Positions 9,706-20,314 of a DNA stretch of 64,000 nt are shown piece by piece. Position numbers and translations under genes: made by a program. Source of the stretch: Eublepharis macularius (lineage: Eukaryota; Chordata; Lepidosauria; Squamata; Eublepharidae). Positions within the stretch are counted from its first letter, which is position 1. Each line of letters starts with the position of its first letter. The notes under the pieces are model-generated. The model was not told the origin of the DNA and did no database searches. It saw nothing but the letters and a program-made list of their open reading frames with translations. The stretch spans positions 17,927,926-17,991,925 of the forward strand of contig NC_072802.1 of the NCBI RefSeq assembly GCF_028583425.1, given 5' to 3'.

Positions 9706-10521
9706 TAGGGTTCCCAGGTGCCCACCAGTGGCGGGAAAACTCGCAGAGTTGCCAGATCCAGGTTAGTAAATTGCTGGAGATTTTGGAGGTGGAGCCTGGA
9801 GAGGGTGGGGTTTGAGGAGGGGTATAATGACATAGACTTCACCCTTCTGAGCAGCCATTTTCTCCAGAGGAACTGGTCTCTGTTGCTTGAGGATGAGTTG
9901 TAATTCCAGGAGATCTCCAGCTACCACCTGGTGGCTGGCAAGCCTACTCTCAGGGCTCCTGCGCTTCGTTTGGGCCTAGGGAGCCAGGTCCCTTTAGTCC
10001 CCCAGCAGGGGGACTGGGAACGTGGCACTCACCCTCCACAGCGATCGACATCCCTTCTCTCATGCGCTCCTGGCGTGCGTGATGGCGTCACTTCCGGGAA
10101 GTGATGTCATCATGCAGGTCAAAGGGCGGCCCAGCATGCGTTCCCGCACTCGCTGAAGGCCTGAATCACACACACACACACCGTGGGCCTGATTCAGCCC
10201 GAAACAGGCCCATTGCAGGGCGGGGTGTGTGCTGTGGCGGGGTGTGGGGGTGCACCATGCTGCCCGGGGGGGCACTGCGCTGCCCGGGGGCACGCCCCCC
10301 TCCTGGCCAGGTAAGTGGGGTCAGGGGAAAGGAGGTGGGAACAGGGGATCCCCTGCCCCGGGTGGGGGATTGGCAGCCCTCTTTGTTCCCCAAATGGGCA
10401 GAATCAGCCCCGTATGAAGCGCGGGAGCGCGCTTGCAGCTGGCGTGGTGATGGCACTTCCGGAAGTGCATGCGTGAAGAAGACCTCGCCCGGCGGGAGGG
10501 TATAGGGACCTGGCAACACTA
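9706..10521. mobile_element. GC-rich hAT-like MITE family C, nested
   Basis: Ends tagggttcccaggtgcccac and ggacctggcaacacta resemble the family seen whole at 35323-36085. The interior has the near-palindrome around a TGATGTCA-type core (about 10084-10111) and GGCCAGGTAAGTGGGG near 10304. A family B copy is inserted at 9747-9945. No clean target duplication, so limits are approximate. Confidence 0.6.
9747..9945 (+). mobile_element. hAT MITE family B, nested copy
   Basis: Starts agttgccagatccagg and ends ggtggctggcaagcct. Flanking actcgcag (9739-9746) and actctcag (9946-9953) match at 7 of 8 positions. Confidence 0.78.
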
Positions 10522-10575
10522 GCGCCCTAATCTCTCTCTCCCTCTGCTAGGCAGACAGGATGCTTGCACTCACTG

Positions 10576-10578
10576 GCT

Positions 10579-10616
<38 letters not shown>
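10576..10616. repeat. TC microsatellite
   Basis: About 20 uninterrupted TC units. Confidence 0.95.
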
Positions 10617-10620
<4 letters not shown>

Positions 10621-11223
10621 CCACACCTCTGTCTCCTAACTACTACTCATTGGCCTTCCTGTGATGCCTGCCCTCCCTGGGCCCTCCCTGGTGAGTAATG
10701 TCCGCCCCCTCTGGGCTTCACACTGTCTCTGGCATCCCCATCCCCTTCCCTGGGTAATTGCCAGCTGAGCTGGCCTCTTGTGGAGCCTTCTCTGGCTTCC
10801 CCTTGTTCTCGGCCTCTCCCCTGAGGTGGCCTGCCCTCATTCAGAGTGGGATGGGCTAGGCCTCACCAGGCCCTGTTATGCTGCAGCCGCCTGGGTGGGG
10901 CGTGCAGCTCTGCCCCCAACTGGGCCTGTGGCCTCTGTAGGCCTTGATGCCACTCCTGTGGTCTTCAAAAGCCTTGCCGCCATTCTCTGGGTCGCATCGG
11001 GCCTCATGGTAGCATTGGCGGCCTCCAGGGGTCCTGCCACTTCTCCCCAGGCTGCTGCAGGCTGTGCCACTATGCCGGTGGCCTCCTCAGGCTTACAAGG
11101 TAAGTCCGGGGGCTTCCCATCATCCTTGGACAACCCTGCAGGGCATTCTACAGAAAAAGTAATTAGCTTTGAGGAAGCAGGGACTGGAACCCAGCTCTTC
11201 CTTAGCATGGCACGTTAAACCAC
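10617..11223. other. Anonymous GC-rich sequence
   Basis: Open frames exist on both strands but are compositional (leucine, alanine and proline-rich translations without a domain). The last 80 bases may be a decayed tRNA-SINE piece. No gene supported. Confidence 0.45.
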
Positions 11224-11916
11224 TAGGGTTGCCAGGTCCCCCGACTACCCTGGCAGGAGATCAGGGGCCTGGCAGTTACCTTGCTGCATTCCTGTGTTTG
11301 TGCATGTGCGCGCGCACGTGCATGCTCCCAGGTTTGCACAATGATGTCACTTTCAGGAAGTGATGTAATCGCACTGGTCAAAGGACAGACTGGGAGCGCT
11401 CCCATGCTCTCCAGGGGGCTGAATCGGCCTGCTATAGGGTGCAATTTGGCTTGAATCAGGCCACTGTGGGCATGGGAACATGCTATGCTACCCAGATGCA
11501 CACCCCAGGAAGCGTGCCCCCCTGCCAGCCTGGTAAGGGAGGGTGGTGGGAAGGTGGGAGCAGGGGATCCCCCACCCCAGGTGGGGGAATGGCACTCCTA
11601 TTAACCACTGTCCCTCCATCCCCTGCTGCCACCCTCCCCTGCTTACCTGGCTGGCAGGGAGGCATGATTCCCAGGGCCACCCCCGGGCAGTGCAGCATGC
11701 TCCTGGGTGGCGCGGCACACTCCCATGCCCTTAGTGGCCTGATTCGGGCCAAATTGCCCCCCAGAGCAGGCCAATTCATCCCCTTGGTGAGCGTGGGAGC
11801 GCTCCCAGGCTGTCTTCTGATGATGTCACTTCATCGTTCGTGCAAACACAAACACAGGAATGCAGCAAGGTAAGCGCCAGGCTCCTGATCTCCTGCCGGG
11901 GGGCCTGGCCACCGTA
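11224..11916. mobile_element. GC-rich hAT-like MITE family C
   Basis: Left end tagggttgccaggtcccccg; the right end reads ggcctggccaccg before a flank taacccac that differs at one base from the left flank taaaccac, a plausible 8-bp duplication. The two halves fold on each other: the bases around 11250-11390 recur inverted around 11740-11900, including atgatgtcact arms. Open frames inside are by-products of GC content. Confidence 0.65.
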
Positions 11917-12264
11917 ACCCACACTACCCTTCTAGAAGAAAGTAGAGATTAGGGAGCTGCTGGCTGTCAACTTTCCCCTGGGATTGTAGTGCTTCTGCAC
12001 TATGAGAAAAGGAAAATGTTTGGGATTTTTGCAGATTGGCTTAGGGAGGAGCCCAGGAAAGGGGCTGAGGCCTCTTGGGAAATAATCCAGCATGTGTTCT
12101 ATAAACAGATGAAAACACTTTAGTTCTACCAGGCGTTTGGGGCTTAGCGAGAATTCTGTTTTTGCTTTAGAACTTTTTTTTGCTATATTATTTCTATTGG
12201 GTTGCTTTCATGTTTTGTACTATTTGTGATACATATTTTATAAGTTGTGGTAAATAGTTTTGTG
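11917..12264. other. Anonymous sequence
   Basis: Nothing recognised; AT-rich towards the right end. Confidence 0.5.
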
Positions 12265-12700
12265 CAGGGGTCATTCTGTAGAAAAAGAGCTGGAGGAATT
12301 TATCAGCATAACTCATTAGCATATGCCACGCCCCTTGCCAGCACTGGCAATGTGTCATTAGCATAACTGATTTGCATATGCCACATCCCCTGACATCACC
12401 TATCCTGGCTGTTTTGGACCCAATCCTGGCCATTCAGGGCTGAAATTGGGCCCAAAATGGCAAAAAGGGGCTGAAAATGGCTGAAAAGGGGCCCAAAATG
12501 GTCAGGATTGGGCTGCTGCTGAGCAGGAGAGTGATCCACCACCCGTCAGAGGCCAGATCCGGGCCGTTTCGGCCCCAATCCAGGCTGAAACGGGCCCAAA
12601 ATGGCCGAGAGTCGGGTGGGCGGGGCCACAATGACATGTGACCTCTTTGGGGAACTGCCGGAACTGAGTTCCTGCGCGTTCCCCCTCGAAATGAGCCCTG
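12265..12700. mobile_element. Non-autonomous hAT, family D
   Basis: Starts caggggtcattctgtagaa and ends ctcgaaatgagccctg, with a perfect 8-bp target duplication gttttgtg (12257-12264 and 12701-12708). The interior has an internal direct duplication (gcatatgccacgcccc near 12319 and gcatatgccacatccc near 12375) and repeated gggcccaaaatgg units. No coding capacity. Confidence 0.88.
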
Positions 12701-12759
12701 GTTTTGTGAGCAGTTTTCTGTAAATACTGCAAATGACTAAATGTCTCACTAGATTTTAA

Positions 12760-13220
12760 ATGGTCTCCTGTTTTGTGGATAGCTTTTATGCTGCTTGTAT
12801 TTTTATAGGTTGTTTTTTAATGGCTTATGTTTTTTAAGTTTATTTTTTCATTTTCTTAACAAATATAACATTTTCATAACATCAAATATAACATATAATA
12901 ACTTTTAAAAAAGAGGTACATTGTCATTGTCCATTTTCATTTATGAATGAGTGTTTTAGTCTTTGTAACATTCTGAAGAGTGGTCAGATTACTGAATAGG
13001 TCCTTTGTTGTGGCTCTTCAAAGGACAAGGTGTTGTGATGTATTGTTATAACTTAATCTGTTTATTTGTTTAAGAAAGTTATGGTTGGTGGGCCATTGTG
13101 TCTTCGTAAACAGTATTTGTGTAATCTATGGCTTATGTATTTAATTGTAAGCTGCCTCTCTCAAGACTGTGAAGAGGAAGTGTAGAAATATTATAAATAA
13201 ATATAAATATATAAATAAAT
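12760..13220 (+). mobile_element. LINE 3' tail (L2-like), interrupted
   Basis: Right part gtatttaattgtaagctgcc followed by an ATAAATA-rich tail resembles L2-type 3' ends. The left part up to 12830 continues the same unit. It is split by the insertion at 12831-13127. Confidence 0.45.
12831..13127 (-). mobile_element. Unidentified retroposed insertion
   Basis: Flanked by a perfect 11-bp duplication atggcttatgt (12820-12830 and 13128-13138). The left border is T-rich (tttttaagtttattttttc), so it looks like a retroposon inserted with its A-rich tail toward low coordinates. The source family is not recognised; a 3' L1 piece is possible. Confidence 0.6.
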
Positions 13221-13493
13221 GTGCTCGAGCAACAAAGCTGACCAATGGCAGGTTTTGATCCAATCAAAAGAAACCCATCTTCATACAATATACCACTGCT
13301 CCAGGGTGTAGTAAAGGTTGCTATATTAGACTGCTTAAAAAAAAATAGGCAGAGGGGTCTATCCTTGAGCATTAGCTCAGAACGCCAAAAGACAAATCCC
13401 CAAACCAGAAGTTCAAAAGTAATATTACCTACAAGCACCAGATGTCGGAGGTAATCTTCTGTAAGGTATCTGTCTTGTTGCTGATAGATACTA

Positions 13494-13722
13494 GATTATT
13501 TTTTTGCTTCATTTATACCCACATTTCTCACCAATCTGGACCCAAAGCAGCTTACAGCATTGTCCTCTCCTCCACTACACAACAACCCTGTAAAGAAGGT
13601 TATTCTGAGAGTGTGTCAGCGGCCGAAGGTCACCCAGCGAGCTTCCATAGCAGAGTGGGGATTTGAATTTGGGTCTCCCAGATTCTAGTCTGACACTCTA
13701 ACCACTACATCACACTGACGCC
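13494..13722 (-). repeat. CORE-SINE (MIR-like)
   Basis: Inverse of tRNA head (ctctaaccactacatcacac), box B (agagtggggatttgaatttg), core (ggccgaaggtcacccagcga) and tail (gcttcatttatacccac). Nearly complete. Confidence 0.8.
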
Positions 13723-14231
13723 TGGAACCAACTCAATGCAGCCAATATGATTTCTTTTTGATTTCATGTCTTGTTGTTGGGTTGTGTCTTGAAGATCTGC
13801 TCCACGGACAGTGGTGTTTTCTTCCCTCATAAAAAGCTTTCCCCTTCTTACATAGGAAGGTAAGCTCCTTGGGTAAGGGGAAAGCACATCCTTAGCAGAA
13901 TTGTCATTGGTTTTGATCCACCTCATTTGGGGGGCTGTAAATAATTCTTTTGTTCCTTTAGTCTCTTACACATGGGTTGTTTGTCCTGGACTGGACGTTC
14001 TTAGGAAACGGCTTGTGAGCCTGCTTTCCCACAGCCTCCTGGTGTCTTTGTGCATCTCCTGGGTTTCCCCTCTCTTTCCTGCGATCGTTCACAAACCTCC
14101 TTTTCTGCAATTTTTTCGGGAAGACAAGTTTTTAGGTGACCCCTACAGGAATGAGAGAGTCTCAATCTTCATTTTCCCACCAATGCCGATGCCATTTTTT
14201 CCTGCCCTAGTCGTTTTCCTCCCACACTGAG
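13723..14231. other. Anonymous sequence
   Basis: No gene or family recognised. One 109-codon open frame (13901-14230) has no domain and unremarkable composition. Confidence 0.5.
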
Positions 14232-14510
14232 ATTTTTTAAAAAAGCAACTGATTATCATTTAAAACCGTTATAATGTTATAGCACTATTTCTATCAAGTT
14301 GTCTGAATTCCCAGCTTTTATTTTAAAACAAGTAATTCTCTGGCCCCTTTTATTGTGGAGATGTGCCTTTCCCGTTGTATCTCTACAACGAAAGAGGCTA
14401 GGGACTTACTTTTTTAAAACAAAAAATAGAAACTGGGAAGTGAGAGAACCTCACAGATTGCTATAACAGTATAATGCTAAAATGATATTCAATTGCTGAT
14501 TTTTTAAAAA
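14232..14510. repeat. Imperfect inverted repeat, probable MITE
   Basis: Arms of about 50 bp at 14232-14282 (tttttaaaaaagcaactg, then cgttataatgttatagc) and 14459-14510 (inverse of the same: gctataacagtataatgc, then caattgctgatttttta) match with scattered differences. The centre holds a second small hairpin (gttgtatctctacaac, 14374-14389). Family unknown. Confidence 0.6.
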
Positions 14511-14925
14511 CCCTGAAAAAGCCCCCAATGGTATGCAGGAGGGGGGATGGCTGCTGCTGCTGTGGGACTGAGACAAGAAAAATGCTGGGAAACTTTCCAT
14601 GGGGGAGCCCCATTGCTGCTGTATCAGCAGCTGTATCAGCAGCTACACCTGTTATGGTGAAACCCTATGTGGAAAACACCTTTTCGGCACAACTGATACG
14701 CACAAAATGTATACATTTTTAGGGGGATCATTTGGCACAGGGGAACAGAAATGGTATGAGGGTGGGAAAGAATTGCAAATTCATTTCTCACAAGACAGAA
14801 GGCAGATTAAACTTGGTCTATTCAAACTCAGTCCAGGGGCTAGTAAACTCTGATCTCAAACCTAAGTGATCCGTGAGCTAGTCCAAAAGGTGAGCGCCCC
14901 CAACCCTGTATCTATGTACTATGTT
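14511..14925. other. Anonymous sequence
   Basis: Contains a short duplication gctgtatcagca (about 14616-14645). No gene supported. Confidence 0.5.
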
Positions 14926-15692
14926 CTTATTAAAATTATGCACAGGGTGGAGGAAGTGCATCGAGATAAAATATTTTCTCCCTCTTGTATAAAACTAGAA
15001 CTCAGAGGCAACCGGTGATGTTGAAGGGCAATAGATTCAAGACAGGTGGGAGGAGATACTTTTTTGATCAGTGAGAAATTAAATTCTGAAATTCACTGAG
15101 AATGGTTGTGTTGATGGCCACAAGCACAGATGGCTTTAAACAGGGACGAGACAAACGTGTGGAGAAGAGATCCATCAGTGGCTACTCGCCATGATAACTG
15201 AAAGGAACCTCCATATACAGAGACAGTAAATGTAGGCGGCAACATCAAAGGAAGGTCTTGGTGTCTTTGTCCGGTGTGTTGGCCGTCCAGGGCAACTGGT
15301 TGGTTACTGTGTGAATACAAAGAATAATCAAGACTTAAAGAATCCCATAAGTCTATGGCATTTATCGAGCTGTCAGCATTGGACGATGAAGCGTAGCAGT
15401 CACGATGTCAAGCTGGATTCAAGACAACGCTGAATAAGGGTAGTTGGAGGGGCAACGAGCAACCGCCGGCCAATTCCCTCTTCGCTCGTTTCAGATTGTA
15501 TGTAATATTCCAAGTTCTATCAATCCTACTCATGCTACGCAGCAGAAATCAGTATGTATCATTTGACCATGGAGCTGTATATTCTGAGGAAGTGGTCCCC
15601 CCTTTTTTGTGTTGGTTACTGTGTGAGACAAGATGGTGGACTAGGTGGACCACTGGTCTGATCCAGCAGGGCTCTTCTTATGTTCTGATATA
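14926..15692 (+). mobile_element. CR1 LINE 3' region, interrupted
   Basis: Plus-strand CR1-type 3' segment: catcagtggctactcgccat, ggcaactggttggttactgt and, after an insertion, gtggaccactggtctgatcc followed by gggctcttcttatgttct. The 15315-15610 insertion separates the parts and duplicates 16 bp of the CR1. Non-coding relic. Confidence 0.75.
15315..15610. mobile_element. Penelope-like insertion in CR1
   Basis: Bounded by a perfect 16-bp duplication gttggttactgtgtga (15299-15314 and 15611-15626). It contains the inverse of ctgaaacgagcgaagag and a gccggc core, shared with the 3' region of the Penelope-like element at 28230-28280, plus a CTGAGGA motif near 15583. Assignment rests on these shared ends. 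Confidence 0.6.
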
Positions 15693-16321
15693 ATTAGCTT
15701 TCCCTGGAAATATTTCCTATGCCAGGCCCAAAACATCAAATCCTACTGGGGAAAAGATATCTGGCCTTGATATGGAGGTCACGTCTCTCCTTGGTGCTTT
15801 CCAATTCATGACATTATATTCAAATGTTTAAGTGAAGGAAGGAAGTTCGCACACCCCCTCATCTGGAAAACATTGCTGTGAGGGAGGAAGTGCGGGGAAA
15901 ATCACAACAAAGGCTAGACTGTAGGATGCAGAGTCAGGGCTTGTGTTTGTGGTCATTTGCATCTGGTCGCCTAAGAAACAGCCTTGGGCCGATAAAAGCA
16001 AAGCCGTCACCCTTGCGAGCTTAAAAGGGAAATGTCCCCATGCCATGCTTGCTCATTGGACTTTCTAAAATGACCACAGACAATTGCCTGGGTCAAGAAT
16101 GGAGTTACGAAACACTCAGCTATGCATGGCAGTAGTCACACAGGGCAGGGGGGGGGGGCTTAAGCTATTCGGTTAGCCAAGCCAAACATTTGCCGTGAAA
16201 TGAATGCCGAGCATTGTAATGGGTTCCCTCCTCAATGGATGTTCTTTCCTGCCTTATTTCTCTGCTCCAGTCAATGGGGCAAAAAGAAGGGGTTTTGATT
16301 AGCTTCTGTATCTTACCCTGT
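15693..16321. other. Anonymous sequence
   Basis: A G run near 16150. No gene or repeat family recognised. Confidence 0.5.
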
Positions 16322-16418
16322 GTGAGAACAGAGCAATAATCCAGTAGCACCTATAAGACTTAACAAAATTTGTGGTAGGGTATGAGCTGTCGTGAGCCAC
16401 AGCTCACTTCTTCAGCTT
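16322..16418 (-). mobile_element. Penelope-like terminal fragment, subfamily 2
   Basis: Inverse of the Penelope terminal unit: ccagtagcacctataagac, then a perfect 6-bp stem (gtgagc 16392-16397, gctcac 16402-16407, loop caca) and tcttcag (16409-16415). Compared with subfamily 1 the stem differs by a compensated base pair. Confidence 0.65.
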
Positions 16419-16651
16419 TCTCACACAGATACGTGTGAGAACGTAGGAAAGAAAACCTGCCCGTGACAGAACTTGAGGGGAACATTTGTGCTTCCCTCCA
16501 CCTCAAGAGGTTGGTTGCCCCAGTCATGACGGTTCTTTCTTCCTTTGGAAATTCTGCACTCGCTAGTGTAGAAAAAGGAAAGCAGATGGCAATAAAAAAG
16601 GGGGTCGGGACAGGTCTCCTTCCCCAGATGTCCCAAACATCTTCCCGAGGT

Positions 16652-16799
16652 CGGGTTACCAGGTTCAGGTTAGGAAACACCTAAAGATTTAAGAGTGAAG
16701 CCTGAGCATGGCTCCCTGTAGGGGAATTGATCTCTGTTGCCTAGAGAGAAGTTGTTATTTCAGAAGATCTCCAGGCCACACCGAGAGGTTGGCAACTCT
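16652..16799 (+). mobile_element. hAT MITE family B, internally deleted
   Basis: Starts cgggttaccaggttcagg, keeps ggggaattgatctctgttgc and ends gagaggttggcaactct. The middle third of the 218-bp unit is missing. Confidence 0.7.
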
Positions 16800-16899
16800 A
16801 CCCCGTGGGATTCTCAGTTAGCCCTGCACCTCTTGAATTCTGCATTGACTACTGAATTGATTGCAAAGGGGTAAGCAATCATTCTAATCCGTTGTCACA

Positions 16900-17042
16900 A
16901 AAAGAGAACAAAAGTTCAATGGCACTTCAAACACTAAAATTTGTTTTCTTTATATTTAAGTAAATATTGAAATAAATAAATAAAATCCATGTTGAAATAA
17001 AAGTTGTAACTCTTTAAAATGCCACTGGATTTTTGTTTTCTA
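16900..17042. repeat. Decayed inverted repeat, Penelope-like ends
   Basis: gttcaatggcacttcaaac at the left and actctttaaaatgccactgg at the right are diverged inverse copies of the Penelope end containing agtccagtagcacctttaa. The centre is an AAATAAAT-rich stretch. Old and uncertain. Confidence 0.4.
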
Positions 17043-17093
17043 TGGAATTGAGGAAGTCCTAGGTTCAGGAGAAAAATTGGAAGAACAGACCCA

Positions 17094-17313
17094 GAGGTGC
17101 CAACCTCCAGGTGGGGCCCAGAGAGCTCCCAGAATTTCAACTGCTTTCCGGACTACAGAGATCAGTTCCCTTGGAGAAAATGGCAGCTTTGGAAGGTGGG
17201 CTGTATCCCCTCGTACCCTGCTGAGCTTCCTCCCCTCCCCCAAACCCTACCCTACTCTACCTTATCTGGGCTCCACCCTCTAATCTCCAGAAATTTCCCA
17301 AAGCTGGCAATCC
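17094..17313 (-). mobile_element. hAT MITE family B
   Basis: Inverse family B copy: starts agaggtgccaacctccagg, contains agatcagttcccttggagaa and ends caaagctggcaatccta. Length about 220 bp, as in the complete copy. Confidence 0.78.
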
Positions 17314-17330
17314 TAACCCCATTGCTTTTA

Positions 17331-19407
17331 TCCAGAGGAGTTAGCCGTGTTAGTTTGTAGTAGCAAAATAGTAAAGAGTCCAGTAGCACCTTTAAGACTA
17401 ACCAACGTAATTGTAGCATAAGCTTTTGAGAGCCACAGCTCTCTTTGTCAGATGCATGGAGGATATGAAGAAACTGACCAGAGATATATAGGTGGTGAGA
17501 GGGGAGGGGGGAAAGGGTGCAGGGAGTGAGGGTCATGTAAATGTAAATAAGTGACAAGAAGTCATGAAAGAGGTGGAATGCACAATCCAGGCTGGGTGTG
17601 ACCCCTCCCTTCCATGGCAGAACCTGAATAGAATGCCTGAAGACAGTTACTTTTGGTAATGAGATAACCATTCATAGTCTCTATTCAATCCAAGTCTGAC
17701 TGGATCCGATTTACATATGAATTCCAATTCAGCAGTCTCAAGAGATTTTGTTTTTGAAATGTTTCTGTTGAACTATGGTGACCTTTAAGTCCTTGATGGA
17801 ATGTCCTGGTAGATTGACGTGCTCTCCCACTGGTTTCTGGATGTTGCCATTTTTAATGTCAGATTTGTGTCCATTTTTTCTTTTGCTCAGAGATTGGCTG
17901 GTTTGTCCAATGTACAGAGCAAATGGCACATGAGAGCATATATCACATTGGAGGAAGAGCAGCTGTAAGAGCCAGAGACAGTGTCGTTGACGCCATTGGG
18001 TCCTGTAATCGTATTTCCTGGGTAGATATAAGGGCAGAGCTGGCATCTGGGTCTGTTGCAGGGCCTGGTACCTGTGCTGGTGACTCTGCTAGCCGATTCA
18101 TGATTGTAAGTGAGAAGTCGTTTCAGGTTGGGGGGCTGTCTGTAGGCAAGGAGAGGTCTTCCACCCAGGGCTTGTGAAAGAGAGGCATCGTTTTCCAGGA
18201 TGGACTGTAGATCACTGATGATACATTGGATGGGTTTGAGCTGGGAACTATAGGTGACAACCAGTGGTGTTCTGTTGTTAGTTCCTTTAGGTTTGTCCTG
18301 GAGCAGGCTGTTTCTGGGTACTAGTCTGGCCCTGTTGATTTGTTTCCTCACCTCATTTGGTGGGTACTGTAGCCCCCAAAATGCTTGTTGTAAATCTCTT
18401 AAGTAAGCGTCCCGATCAAGAGCATTGGAGCAGATATGATTGTAACGCAGGGCCAGATCTAGTGTGGCCGGCGCCCGGGGCAACCCTTGTCGGGCCTCGC
18501 GCGTGCGCACAGCGCGCACGCACTCCCAACGTGGCGTGATGGCGTCATTTTGGTGACATCATCACGCGGGCGCTGGAGGCAGTGTGCGGGGCTGGGAAGC
18601 TGCCCGCACCATTCGCTTCTCCGCAGGCGAATGGACGGGCGGCCTTGCAGCCCCCCGTGCTGTCTTTCGCATGCCCCACGGGACAGGGGGTGACCAGCTT
18701 GCCGCGCGCCCCCTGTCCTGCGGGGCAGGCAAAAGGCAGTGCGGGGGGCTGTGAGGCTGCCCACGCCATGCGCATGCCCTGCAGGACAGGGGGTGGCCGG
18801 CTGCCCCCTCTCCTGTGGGGCAAGTGAATGGCGTGGGCAGCTGTGCTGCCCTTTGCCTGCCCTGCAGGACAGGGGGTGCGCAGCAAGCAGGCTGCCCCCT
18901 GTCCCGCGGGGCAAGCGAAAGGCAGCGCGGCTGCCCATGCTGCCGCCTGCGCGCTCCAGCAGCTGGAAGCTGCTCCCGGCGCCCCCTCCCTGGTGGCGCC
19001 AGGGGCAGACTACCCCCTCTGCCCCCTACTCGATCCGGCCCTGTTGTAACGTAAGGCTTGGCTGTAGACAATCGACTGAGTGGTATGTTTAGGGTGGTAG
19101 CTGGAGGAATGTAGATATAAGTATCGAATGGGGGTGGGGGTGGGGGTGTTCCAATATAAGGTGGTATTTATCTGTCCATTATATAGTTGTACAGTAGTGT
19201 CCAGGAAGTGTACCTGTAGTGTAGAATGGTCCAGACTCAGGTTGATAGTAGGGTGAAAGTCCAGGAGTTTTGTGGTATGCTGGGTGCTGTTGCTTAAAAA
19301 AATACTTAAAAAAGAATTAATGCTCAGATTATTGCTAAAGAGAGTGCTGACATCTTGTGGCCAACAATAGGAAATTTGCAACAAGGTTTTCAGTGGTATT
19401 ACCACAC
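17331..19407 (-). mobile_element. Penelope-like retroelement, 5'-truncated, split by hAT
   Basis: Reading on the minus strand from 19405: the end of a reverse transcriptase region (HFLDTTVQLYNGQINTTLYW), then after a hAT insertion (18448-19043) the linker domain with a CNRPRCQLC cysteine motif (about 18049-18075), then a GIY-YIG endonuclease domain (FALYIGQTSQSLSKRKNGHK, near 17880-17940) and KPVGEHVNLPGHSIKDLKVT. RT plus C-terminal GIY-YIG is the hallmark of Penelope-like elements. The 3' UTR ends with the terminal unit at 17331-17460 (gtccagtagcacctttaaga; gagagccacagctctc hairpin). Only the C-terminal half remains and the frame changes at least once, so it is inactive. Confidence 0.88.
18448..19043. 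mobile_element. GC-rich non-autonomous hAT inside the Penelope element
   Basis: Ends cagggccagatct and tccggccctg with a perfect 8-bp duplication ttgtaacg (18440-18447 and 19044-19051). The interior is built from degenerate direct and inverted repeats of a unit containing ccctgtcctgcggggcaggc. Long open frames on both strands are by-products of this GC-rich repetition. It inserted after the Penelope copy had landed. Confidence 0.87.
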
Positions 19408-19829
19408 TTAGAACTGGGCTGCATTAAGAAAAGCAACTAAAAATTGAGTACTGAACAACCTTAAATTCAGGACCAAGAAACAATGAACTCTGCATTGTAT
19501 ATTAATTATTCAGATTAAGAAAATTGCATAAATTAACCTAAGATGTATAATTCTTTCGTATAGGAAAAGATAAATTGCTCTGCAGGGAACTGATGCTAAA
19601 CCCCTTCCTAACGGCTGGTATTGTGGTCGGCTCTTCCTTACTCTATAATTTAGCAGAGTTGGCAACATTTCCAGGCCAATTTTCATAGCATTAAGGGTTA
19701 TAAAACTTTCTTCACAAAGTGAAAGCTTGAGACTGTTACAGCTTCTTTGATTCAATAATACATTGATACAGCATTTACAGGGCCTGAAATTGTTGTTACC
19801 TTATTGCAACCAGCAACATCCTTCTAAGA
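19408..19829. other. Anonymous AT-rich sequence
   Basis: Borders the 5' truncation of the Penelope element; no gene or repeat recognised. Confidence 0.5.
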
Positions 19830-19912
19830 AGAAAGGTTGTAGCTCAGTGGCAGAGAATCTGCTTTGCATGCTGAAGGTTCCAGGTTCAATCCTTGGCATC
19901 TCCAGTTAAAAG
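19830..19912 (+). repeat. tRNA-Ala-derived SINE head
   Basis: aaaggttgtagctcagtggc, ctgctttgcatgctgaagg and ggttcaatccttggcatctc give boxes A and B and a TGC-type anticodon region of alanine tRNA. Only the head and a short following piece remain. Confidence 0.7.
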
Positions 19913-20000
19913 ATACTAAACTGATGACAATTGGTCTCTAATAGCATCCCTCCGAGACTAGTCTGTAAGGAACTATTGAAACCAGCCCAAAGCACATACC

Positions 20001-20314
20001 CAGGGCTTTTTTTTCAGCTGGAACGCGCTGGAACAGAATTCTGGCACCTCTTGAAAATGGTCACATGGCCGGTGGTCCCGCCCCCTGATCTCCAGACAGA
20101 GGGGAGTTGAGATGGCCCTCCGTGCCACTGCGCAGAAGGCAATCCAAACTCCCCTCTGTCTGGAGATCAGGGGGCGGGACCACCGGCCATGTGACCATTT
20201 TTGCCGAGGGCAATTTAAACTTTAAAAAACTCCCCCGTTGATCCCGCTGATGCAAAGTGATGTCATTGTGCAGTCCTGAGTTCCACCACCTCTTTCCCCA
20301 GAAATAAAGCCCTG
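20001..20314 (-). mobile_element. hAT foldback family A, copy 3
   Basis: cagggctttttttt to gaaataaagccctg, with imperfect flanks cacatacc and gtcatacc (6 of 8 identical). The inverted interior is intact (about 20057-20120 against 20140-20200). Right part carries the gtgatgtcattgtgcagtcc segment shared with copies 5 and 7. Confidence 0.83.

Noticed and set aside
10778-11218. 146-codon frame starting with a signal-peptide-like leucine stretch
   Set aside because: The opposite strand is open as well; GC-rich composition, no family resemblance and no cysteine or catalytic pattern. I do not call a gene.
18459-19092. Several long frames in a GC-rich segment
   Set aside because: All inside the hAT insertion 18448-19043; compositional by-products.
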